Part shown: positions 51,201-63,200 of the stretch, piece after piece
Numbering within the stretch: position 1 is the stretch's first letter
How the letters are laid out: every line of letters starts with the position of its first letter
NCBI GenBank assembly: GCA_027886175.1
Contig: JAJNNQ010000002.1
Span: forward strand, 13,051,001-13,115,000
Source of the DNA: Phylloscopus collybita
Taxonomy: Eukaryota; Chordata; Aves; Passeriformes; Phylloscopidae
DNA: 64,000 nucleotides
Direction of reading: 5' to 3'
Notes under the pieces: generated by a model
Told to the model about the DNA's origin: nothing
Database searches by the model: none
What the model saw: the letters and a program-made list of their open reading frames with translations, nothing else
Position numbers and translations under genes: made by a program

Positions 51201-54200
51201 CAGTGAGCAGAGATGCATATACTTAAAATACTAAGCAAGTTGTGGGTTGTTTTGGTGATTTGCTTTAAAGACTTCTGCTGGTATCAGATAACTTCAATCT
51301 TCTGTTTGCCACTATATTATGTGCTTTCCCTTCTGTATCATGTTTTGAGATTTTTTTTCTGGAAATTCTTTCTCCTTGCATTTGTAGAATTAGTGAGCAG
51401 CTTTGTTTGCTGCTTTATTTCATGCTTCCTCTCCATGGTGTCCTAGAGTAGGTCCTTGCCCCCATGCCCCTTATTTTTTCATGATTCGTCTTGCTAGAAA
51501 TGTACTAGGACTAAAATTAATGGTTCTTCTAGTTTGTGATCTTAGTGTGTCTTTTGGTGTTTAGATTCTGCTCTTTCACTGGTTTGAATCAGTAAACCAA
51601 GTCCAGAATTGAACGAGGGCATTCTCTGCCTGGTGGCCAAGCTGAACTGTGATAAACAGTAGCCAGATGACAAGTGTGGAAACAAAACTAATGTGTGTTG
51701 AATAGACTGCAAATACACTGCGAAGTATTAATGGCAGTGCTTTACATTTGAAAATCACATAGACTTGAAAAATTGGCTGATGGAGTTTAAAGCTCACGTC
51801 CGTCTGTGTGTCTGTAGAAATAAACACATAGCCATCCTTTTAGAGTGCTTTTTCCCTGAAATAGATGGTAAGGATATTTATCTACATGGTTTAGGAATTA
51901 AATAGAATTATTTATGTTGATAAGTCCCATAGAAGGTTTTAATTGTGTGGTTGCATCTTGAAGCCTGTGGGAAAGTAATACATACCAGTGTAAGTACCTG
52001 GTATGTTACATTCATTTGTGCTTGGAATCTATTAAGATGATTTAGTAACTGTAAAAAATATCTAAGTATTCCAAGCTTTTCAAAATACAAATGTGGAGTT
52101 TAGTTTCATAATTTTGCTAGGATTTGATACAGAAATTAAATGTTCAATTAAAAAATATGACTGTCAGAATTCATAAATATACTTTAAATTGGTTACCAGA
52201 GTCTTTGGATAGTCACTTGTTATTAACATAACGAGGTAGATTGTATCCATGTAATTATTTATTATCTTAATTGTGATTCTTGTGGCATTGGAGTATATAG
52301 GAGTCTGTGTGTATGTGGTGTACTGCTAATCATCTGTTCAGGTGTAGGTGTTTATAAGGAGCACAATCTGCTCCATCTTGGTACCAGTGTGGTTTTAGTG
52401 GGTTTTATTTCCCATTTTCTAGAAGGGTTCTGTGAGATATGTTGTCTATAGAGATCACAGAGATGTTTGCATGTCTTGTGTATGAGTCGGACTTCTTCTA
52501 AGGTGCCTGTCAGTGGGGGCTGCAGCTGCTGAGTTCTTTGTTCTCTCTGTAGCAAATACTGAAAAGAACCTCAGGTATCTAACAGCCGTGCTGACGTTTT
52601 TGTAGTAGTTACTATTGCCACTTAACAACCCTGTAGAGTTTCCATGCTCCTTTTTCTTGGTTGTTTTTGAAGCTGGGAGTTTTGTTGTGGGTGTGGATGT
52701 TTTAGGTTTGTTTCTCTTTGCCTTTTAGGTTTTTGAAGTGGCAGTTGGTCTTTTCATCAGAAAAACACATTATTAATACATTTGTATTTTTTAAGTCATA
52801 TTATCCTTTCACTGCTGCTGTGAGTTGTGGTCAAGCTGTATTGCTTACTTTTAAGGTGTTTGTCTTGAAATTCTGCAGTGACCAGCAGATGGTCATGTTG
52901 CCATGTTTATTGTGTGCCATCACATGAGGGTTTTTTTGTTTCCTTAACTAAGGAAATCTTGAACTTTTTCTGTCTTGCATGATGCAGACGTGCTGCTGAC
53001 ATGGAACAACTGCTGTAGAAAATACTTTTCTCAGGTCTGTTATACGTGACCAGCAGGGCCGTGAAGCTGAGATGCTGTCTCAGGTCTTCCGTTAATGGGA
53101 GGATATGTTACAGAAGCTGTAACATACCAGTCTTTGGCTACAGGGAGCATTGATTTTCATCCTCAAGATCAAAGAGAGGTTTCCCCAGAGCTGGGCATTC
53201 TATAAACATTTTGAAGTGCCTTTGATCCTGAAGAAATGCATTTCATTCTGATTCTGGCTTTCGGAGTGTTCAGTATTAAAGATCTGTGGAAGTTGTTTCA
53301 TTGAGATTTGTAAACTGAGAAGGGGTGTCTTAAAATCCCTTACAAATTACCTGAACACTTACCCTGTGCTGAGTGCTGGAGGAGCAGGTGGCCAAGTAGC
53401 ATCACTTTTGTAGAGCATGGTTCCTTCCGATCTTACTGAAGAATTATGAAAAAGTATCCTTTGCCCTCTTGCAAGAAGAGCTGATTAAAAGGTCTTAACA
53501 CGTGTTATTCAGAACACCACTAACAAGGAAGCAAGAACAATAAAGCATTATTTTTGTGGTCAGCAGCTGAACTACTTCAGTAAAGGAGTCTGTATTGCTG
53601 GCAATGTCAGATTTCTCAGTCATAATTTTCAGAGATGCAGTGTAAAGTAGGCATGAGTATTGAGCTGAAGTGTTTATGTTCCCTGTTGATTGATTTGGTT
53701 CTGCCAGGGAAATAGCAGTCTTTGACCTGCATCACTTTAGAGACTGTGCTCTCCGCTGGAGATTTTCTATTAAATATATTGCATTCACATTTTTGGATGC
53801 TCAGATCTCATAAACAAAGTTAGAGACGCTTAAAGCTGCCTATATGTATCATTATATTTCAGCCTTGTCTTTAGGAAGCAGAGCAGAGATACCTATCACT
53901 AGTGAAATATTGGAGCACTGGTTCCCCTCTACTAAGAACAGGCAACAGTCTTGCATTCTGTTTCTTTCTGCCTTCATCACCCAGAAGCTGGATCACTTTG
54001 AAAACAGTGTCTAAAAGCTGTCAGGGCTAAAGAGGCTGGCAGTTAACTGGAGCCTGCTCAACTGAGTTGAGAAATCACTCTTTGAGAAGAAGCCTTACTG
54101 AGAATTGCTAGGTTTTGTGTTTGGAATTGTAGACATTACTATATATGAAAAGCTGTGGGCATCCAGAATGTAGTCAAATGCCTTGCATTTTCTTGTAAAG

Positions 54201-57200
54201 TAGACATTTATGTGATGTGATGCAAACTGTGCATTGCAATTCAGTAACTTCCACTGTGGGAATTCCATAGAAATAATGTTTGCCCTGGTAAACTTGCAAG
54301 CTTTTTTTTGAACCTCTTAATGTACTTTTTTAAAGCAGTTTTGCATGCTTGGGAATCTAGCACAGTAGTGAGCTGTGCTTCCATTTCCCAGATATGTAAT
54401 GTTGGTTGATGGATCTGTATTTTATCAGCCTGGAGAAGAGAAAGCTTTGAGGTGACCTAGTTGGGACCTTCCAGTATCTGAAAGGAGCCTGCAAGAAAGA
54501 TGGAGAGGGTTTTTATACAAGAGCATGTAGTGACAGGACAAGGGGGAATTGATTAAAACTGAAAGAGAGTAGGTTTAGATTAGAAGAAATTAGGAAGAAA
54601 TTCTTTACTGTTGAGGATAGTGAGGCACTGGAGCAAGTTGTCCAGAGAAGTTGTGGAAGCCCCATCTCTGGAAGTGTAGAGGGCTAGGTTGGATGGGGCT
54701 TTGAACGTGCTCTAGGGGAAGGTGTCCTTCCCCATGGCAGAGGGTTTGGAACTAGATGATCTTTAAGGTCCTTTCCAACCCAAACCATTCCATGGTTCTA
54801 TATTGTTTTTTCATGTTGTTATTAGGGTGTTATACCTGATGCCAGATTTTAGACAACCTTTTCTCAGAAAGAAACAGGAGGAAGCTCCTCAATCCTTGTG
54901 GCAATTCCTTGATGAAATGTAGAAGGACTTGTCCATGGCTTTCATGCCATTACTGGCTGTGTTTAGATGTTTTTATTTAAACCTTGTATCTGTAATATTT
55001 CAACACTGCTCTGTGTTACTGTTTTCCCATTTTTGAAATGCTTCTTTCAGGTTACAGGATAAACTTGGTGATGAAAAACACTGAAATTTGTAATGGCCAC
55101 TTCCAGTTATCATTGGAATTTAATAGTCTTGGCCCATCTGTGGCTGAGCTGTTGAGATCCTAGTTGAAAAGCAATGGCCTTGAGAGTAACAGATGTTTAT
55201 AGCCCATCCTAAACTTAGTTAAAGGAGGAAATATTAAAAGGAAAAGTTTCTTTGGTCTGGGAAATGTGACTGTGGATGGGGGAAGAATCAATACTTTTTA
55301 AAACACCTGAGCACTTCCAGAGAATTCAAGACTTTGCGGTCTTACTAGATTTTCTCATTCAATTTCAATTCAATTGGAGTTAAACTTTGCTCCAAAGTGG
55401 AGGATCTCTGGGCTTGTGGAACTGTTACACTCTGCATCCCATGCAAAGATAGCCACATTTGTAACTGCACAGCAAATTGTGTCTGGCATGTGACATTTTG
55501 GTGGAAACTAATCTTAAGAATAATGGGCAGACAAAAGTGCATAGGAAGTTTTCTAGCTTTCATTCAATGGCTATTAAAAAAATCCTTATTAATTATTCTC
55601 TGTCTTCTGCTACCAAGTAGGGAGTGCATATATAGACCTTATATCTAGTTTATAGTCTCTACAGTTCTGATATTAGGAGTTTCACACTTAAGTTTGGTTG
55701 GGCTGAAATAAAAAGCTGTTGTAGTAATAATCAAGGGCATACTGATTCATGTTCTCATAGTGTGTAATAATGCCATGTTTAAGTAAAACCAATCTTGAAC
55801 TTCTTTTCAGAAAGTGAAACATCTTTGGGCCTGGTGCATCAAATACTAAATCACACTGATGGTTCTAAGTCTCTCCAATCTCCTGAATTCACTGGTGAGA
55901 ACTTGCTATACAGTAGAAAATCTTTAACCAGGCAGTGTAAGCCAGATGACATCTCTTATAAGATAGAGATTTAAAAATGTGATGTTCTGGATTACTTAGC
56001 ATTGTGTTGTCTGCTTTGCATGCACTTTGGCATTAGTAACCACTAACTGTTGTCTTATACAGCAGGGATGTGATGCTCTCATGTAATCCCCTTAAGAAGA
56101 CATTGTAACATGACATATCATCTTTCCACACACTTTAGCAGTTCTGTAGTTTATTGAATTTCAGAAAAAGTTTGGAAGCTTTAGTTAAGTGAACTTCCTT
56201 ACTTCCTTCTATTACCTGATCAAAACTGCCTTTTAATGGCTATCACCTCCACTGAAAGGATCACAGAATCTAGTATTCTATAAATGGATTAGAGAAGTTC
56301 TTTGAACATAATGTGGTTGGTTTTCCCACTGAAATATCATTTCTGCTCTTGAGAGCAGATACTTGGTTATGAAGCAGCTTTTAAGCGACTGTAATTTAAG
56401 TATCTAATTCTTAAGATGTTTACTGGGACTGAAACATAAATCAAAAGGTTTATTTATGCTGTTTGAGTCTCTCCATGTTAAAAATTTTTAAAACTTTATT
56501 AAAGAAAAAACAAAGCTTACCTAGCTAGGTGGTTGTGTTTACTCCACAAAGCTTGCTCAGTTTGCCTGGCAAATCTAGTGGGCATCTTCCATTCTGGAAA
56601 TGGAAAGGAATGCCAGTAGAGGGACCAGGAACTTACACATGGATTTCCTGCTTTCTGGGGTACGTTGCTTGGTTTTTTTTTTGGTTGGTTTTTTTTGGTT
56701 GGTTTTTTTTTGTTGTTGTTGTTGTTTGGTTGGTTTTTTTTTTCTTTTAGGAAACTGGTTATTGTGGTCAACTTTAAAAAAGTCTGTATTTTCCTGCTTG
56801 AGGGAAGCAGAGTAAGAAGTGAGTCACATCACAGTAAAACTTGTTGCAGTAGTTGGGAGGGGAAGCTGTGGCTGCTTATCATACAAAGACCCATGTGTTT
56901 GTATAGATTGCACAGCCAGCCCCCACACAGACACTCACTCATCACTGGTTTTGGCCACTTCTAGGAAGGCCTTGAGTTTTCAGGGAAGCTAAATGTAATC
57001 AGTGAGCATTGTAGAGTATTTATGTTGCAGTATAAAACTGCTGCAAACTGTGGATCTTTGAAAAGTCCATTGACAGTATCACTGTTACTCTGTGCTCCAA
57101 AAAGCAATAGCTGCTGAGCATCACCATCCCAAAGAATTTGGTTGATATGTAAACAGAATCATGCAATTGACAATTATATTCAGTGGCTTAGTTCAGGCAA

Positions 57201-60200
57201 AAAATAGAAATGTAATTACCCAAAGAGTACAAATACTCATATAAGTGATGGTGGGAAAACACATTCATAGTGCAGTGTGCAATAGCTCAGTTTTTAATAA
57301 AACAAGATTTGTAGCTGACACTGAGCAGTCATTTATCCTGTCAGTCAGTATCAGGAACGCACAGGGTTTCATTCCTTGTACTCATAGCTGAAAACTCCTG
57401 AAGCTTTTCCTTCTACCTTCCATTCCTCTTTGTAGTCTTAAGCCAGAAAACATCTCCTTGCTGCCAAAGTACAGCACCAATACACTTGCAGAATATTTGT
57501 GTGTTATCCTAAACTATTAAATGAACAGGATAACAGTATAACATCATGTGCTGACTTCAAATCTGAAGTTCGAAGCTACCACTTGATACATTGTGCTGCA
57601 AACAAACAAGAAGCATTTGTATAGCCAGGTCTCTTGGTAAAGAGCTGCTCATCTTCTGATAACCATCTTGAGATGTGAATAACTTCAGGCAGAGTTGTGC
57701 TTGAAGGTTCCTCATGTTTAAGGTTAGAAGAGGAGTTGGGCTAGGTTAGCTTAAGAGTCAAGTGACTTGCATAAATTACTGAAGGTGTATTGGAAAGTAT
57801 GTCGGAGTTTTGTGGTGAGATACAACTGTTAGCTGTGAAAGACAGTTGAGATATTCTGAAATGGTAATATTCTTATTTATTGTGTATTAGTAGTGGTGGT
57901 TGTGATTTCCCCTTTTACTCATCACTGTGTAGTGATTCTGTGTAGTAAATGAAACTGGGTGTTTTGTCACTCTTTAATTTGGTTAATCCTGTCCTATTAA
58001 ATAGTCATTACTGTGTGATGGAACCATGACCACTGAGGTCTGAGCATGCTGTTTGAGAAGAGTCTGTAAACAACTGCATCTTTCTTTGGGGCTGCTGAAG
58101 CAAGGGCGTCTCCTAAAATCTTGTGTGTCATCTTTAACCACTGAATGTTACATTTTGTTCCTTTTTTAAACTTCAATCTGTTATATGGCTTTCTGTGGCT
58201 TTACTAATGTTATTTAAAGCCTTGAAGTAAGGTCAGGAATCTCTAATTTTGTGAAGTGCTGTGTAGCAATACTCTCCTGAATTACTAGAAATGTGGTTAC
58301 TGATTTTAAGTGTTCAGAAAAGGGCTTGCTGCTGGGCATGCTCATTTTTTTGCAGGCAAATAAAAGAGCAGTGTATGACAAAAAGAGTGACACTCACTTT
58401 TCCTGCTTCTACATGTACCATTTTTCTTTTGACACACATGGAAGGTTTTCAACTGTGTCATTTCTCTTTTTTATAACAAAAGTGAGAAGAGAGAGTAACA
58501 TTTTGGAAGAAGGTTTTTAGGGACACTTACTGGTTTGGTTTTTTTTAGATGAACTCATGTTAGCAAGGTGCTGAGTTTGGCACGCATCCAGTTGCATCAG
58601 TGCTACGTTGTAGGCAAGCAGAAAGTATTCTCTGCAAGCCACATAACACATTAATTGCAGCCATGTCTTTGTGCAGCAACACATTCTGTTTGAATTGATT
58701 CTTTTTTAAAAAGGCAGCTGAACTTAGACTTGTTCTTTGAGAAGCTCAGGATTGTACCTGCAGATGTAGAGGCACAGTCAGTACACCTGTGACTTCACTG
58801 TGCTGAGCATATATGTGATCTCCCCAATTCCACTCACACAGGAAATGCTTATTCACTGCCACGAGAAATGAATAAGTAAGATGAAATAGGTGAAAGTACT
58901 TTCGTGTAAAGTACATACAAATGGGTTTTTACATGCATAGGAATGTCAATTTTCAGAAGCAATTTATATCTCGGAATCAATATGCTTCTTTTTTCAGCTG
59001 AAAAGTAATGTAGTACTAGTCTGAGAGCAGGAGGGGGAGAAACCCAGTGGTAGTGTTAACAAAATACATAATGGCTTTTAACAGAAGAGGAATAAAGTAA
59101 TAGTGTCCTAGTTTGCAGGTCTTCAGAAGAAATTTTGATTTGGATAGTTCACAGTAGTAGTAATGTTCTCATTAAAACCTTCAATGTACTGTTTCTTTAG
59201 TGTGGAGAGGGAAGACCTGGCTTATGTAATAGTGATCTATAACCTGTTCTGGTACATTAGCATCTCTCTCTATAGAATGGAAAAGGAATATCAATCAGAT
59301 TATTTTAGGAGGCTGTAGTTTGCAGTACCTCTTTCTGAACAGTATTGCCTTTCTACCCTGGTTGCAGCTGATCCAGAATTTCACAGTAAACCTCTGATAG
59401 TGTTGTAAAATAGTGTTTTGAAATGTCTGTTAGACTTTTAATACGGGAAGCAGCAAAAACGTTGTTGAGTGTTTAACCTAAATAGAGAAAAATGGAAGTT
59501 AGTGGTTCTTGAGTGTATTTTCCAGGTACTGGTTTTAAGTGGAGGAGGAGCAGTTGGAGTATAGATGAGGTGGCAATGGGATTTTTCTGTCACTTAGTTC
59601 CTTTGACAGTGTACAGCTTTCCAGAGTGGTGAGAAGCATATGGTTCTAGGGGCCCCAGGCTGCTTAAGAAGAAATGATGTACAATTTCAAAAATACAGCT
59701 TTTCTAAATGTCACTTCTGGAAAGAAGAAGAAAGAGCACTTCCAGCCATTATTTAGCATAGTCTTTCCTAAACAAACACATCTCATCTCCATAAGCTTCA
59801 TTTGCTGCTGTTGCCAAAGAAAGCAGTATTTTGGAAGTGGTTAAACCAACACAGCTGACTGCGTCTACCTCAGCTCTGTTTTATAGCTAGAATCTTAAAT
59901 ATAGTTAGGACTTGAAAACTAAATGAACTACTAATTTCACCTGAATAGGCACAAGTAAGGTGATTATGATGGTGGAAGTTTTAATCATAGTCAGAGATGG
60001 TGGTACAACATAGCCTTTTTTGCCCTTTTCTTTGTCATTCCGTGTGTTGTCTTTATTTACATCACTTAAGCAATCTATTCCTAAGCAATGTATTTACAGT
60101 GCTATACTACAGAATAAAATACCTTGTTCATAGAATTTACTGAGTTGGAAGGGACCCACCAGTATTATCAAGTCCAACTCCTGTTGGACACCCCAATAAA

Positions 60201-63200
60201 TCATACCCTAAGTAAATAAATGGAACCTTCAGTGTAATTGGCACTATGTTGGCTAAATATGTGTTGATTCTAAATTTTAGGGTTTGAAAAACCAATATAT
60301 ATTTCTCAGTATCAGAACAGTATATCCATTTTCCTCCCTGTTACTGCTGCTCTGCTTTCTGCCTGTTAATCTTTGCTAAAGCTTTCTTGCTCTAACTTGT
60401 GTTGGGTGGCAGCTTAAAAAAATCTAAAGGAGTTGTAAATTCTATTTTTCATATAAATTAAACAGTCATCTCCTTGAGTATTTAGTCAATGAATTCTAGT
60501 TTGTTTGGTTTGGGTTTTTGTTTTTTTTTTTTTTTGTAAGGACTTTTATGGGTAAGGTTACTACTTTTAAGCTATTCCCCTAGGAATAATTCTAATACTA
60601 CAGTGATACTTAACTGTAGAAGTATTTGGAAGTAAATTCTGTTGCTTATGGCAATATAAGAAAGTGCTACATCCTTACTTGCTCAAAGATGTTACTTATG
60701 AAAAAAGGTAATGTGAATGTAACAGCTGAGTAAAATTTTACAGCTTCAAGTGTTCAAATAGAAAAATGCTGCTAATAATTAATAATTTCAGTGCAATTTG
60801 TAATATATAGTAGAAATTGTGTGAACAATATTGTAACACCAAAAAAAGACAAGTACACCAGGAAAATACATGCTCAGCAGTGTCTGCTCTGATGTTTCCA
60901 AATACTGCAGCTGTTCATACTGACTTGTTATTCAGGTTTACACATGAAGTATAATTGGTCTTTAGAATCCTGTTGTATCCAGAAGCAGGACATTATTACA
61001 GTTTTGATGCAAATGTGTTTTCTTCAGGCAAGCAAGCCTGAAGGAGTAGATTAACAAAAGGTTCTTAAAAAATTTCAATTTGTGAACAGGATTTAAGTGT
61101 GGTAGTGATTTGTTGCCAAGCAGTAGTGAACTTCCCCAAAGGCGTGACTTCCAGTACATTCTTGAAGTATGAGTACTATTTACAGCACATATTTGGGAAC
61201 ATTTGTACAATCTGAATATAAAATTGAAGAAAAATCTGAAAAGTGTATCCTTTGCAAGGGCATTTACACTCTAACCTTGATTCAGTTCGTAAATTGAAAA
61301 CTGAGACTTCATTTTGTTTTGGAAAAGTAAACTAAAACAAAAAAATACTTGCACTTAACTTAGTCAATGAAATAGTGGTCCTGCTGCACCATTGGGCATC
61401 TCCTTGTCCATCTGTATGAATAAAACTTCATCAGTTTTATACCTGTGGGTTAAGTGGATAAAATTCTGCCTGACTTGTGATGCACGGACTACTGAGTCAC
61501 CTTTCAAAGATTTTAGAGAGAAGGATATAATTCTGTGAATTTTAGTATTGATGGAGTTACTTGTACATGTGTAGTTACAAACAAAAAAGGTACTGTACAG
61601 CAATAGTTTGCACAGTTGTGAGCATGCCCAACCTAATGTTTTCAGTTGAAACATAAATCTTAGTTGTAGGCCCTTGCTGCCTTCAGAATGCTGTCAGTGA
61701 GGGGTGCATCACAGTTGCCAAGTTTGGCATATAAACCTATTTCACTAATAAAACAGTAGTTTCGCAAGGTAAAAAAACAGTGATGCCATTTCTACCTAAT
61801 CATTCTTTTTTATCTGTTTTTTAGAGAGTTTTTGATGGAGTTGATTGCATTTTGGTTCCTTTCTCCCTCTCCCTTTTTAGTATCTTGAGCTAAATTCAGT
61901 TCAAGCCTATATACTAAACAAACAAAGAGAAGGTGTTGTTTGGACAAAAATTTCTAGGGGGATGTCAGCCTCTTTGACATAAGGGTGCATTAAGGCTCTT
62001 AGGAACTTGCTGTGTTAGTTTTTTGCGGGGGGGTTAGGTTTATAAAGTAGATGTGTTTATATACACAACTCCTACATATTTTGATATAGTATTTTCTCGT
62101 TTTATATTTTGTTCAGCATTTACAGCCGAACAATACCAGCAACATCAACAGCAACTGGCACTAATGCAGAAACAGCAGCTTGCACAAATTCATCAACAGC
62201 AAGCAAATAGTAATTCCTCTGCCAACACATCACAGGTGAGGGATTTGTCTGTGCTATGATTTATCCCTCATTGTTTCCCACCAGGGTTCATCTCTAATTG
62301 TCAACTGTTGCCATAGAACCTTGAAACTAACCAACAGGAAAGTGGCTTTCGCCTGAATCTACATCATAGCCATTCTGTAAAGTGTTTAGAAGGGACACTG
62401 CAGGTGAGTGTGGCAGGCGTTGCCTCTGCTCCCTCTTAACAAAAAAAAAAAAAAAAGAAAAAAAAAAAAATGGGTCAGTCAATGAAACTTTCAAAGCCTT
62501 AGAAATATGAATTGCAGAAATCTCCAGCCATGTCATTATCCTCTTGTCAATGGGGGATTTTCAGAGCACAATTTTAGTTAATTAAAGCTAACTCATACAT
62601 AGGTCCTCCATACAGCTGTGAAAGTGTCTAATATTCATAAATGTGTAGGGAGATTACAGTGGTGACAGATGGTGAAAAGGTTCAGAAGTTGTTTGAAGTC
62701 TGAACCTCCAAGTCTCTGAATTGGGTTCGGAGTTTCAGGAGAACAGGTTGATCTGTGAAACAGTGTTGTTACATAGAACTTCAGAAATCAGCTTCTTTGT
62801 GTTCTGACTAGTTGCAGGGAATGCCATCTTGGTTGTATTAAAGGAGCTAAAAGTGCATGGTAATACAAAATAACAGTTGAGATTTTAACTAGCTTTACCA
62901 AATGCTGATGATTTGATCTGAGAGGATGACTGGTCCACAGTTCTGATTTATTGATGTATTGGTCTTTCTTTTACTAGTTTTTGTGTAGCTTTAAGATGGG
63001 GAGAGTACTGACAATTTGGAAGCATAAATCACATATATTTGCCACCATTGTTCTTTCTAGGGTTTTGTTTCCAAGACACTGGATTCTGTTAGTGCTCAAT
63101 TTGCTGCTTCAGCTTTGGTTACGTCAGAACAGCTGATGGGATTCAAAATGAAGGATGATGTGGTGCTTGGAATTGGGGTGAATGGCATTCTTCAGGCCTC

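Larger units (their letters stand above)
50287..62116 (+). other. EPC1: EPC1 intron 10 (11.8 kb)
   Basis: It contains two CR1 pieces (54428 and 60129), a GGTTGG/T-rich tract (56671-56750), a short inverted repeat (53104-53126) and a T run at 60521-60535. No other gene, RNA gene or coding exon was recognised in the remaining stretches. Confidence 0.85.
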
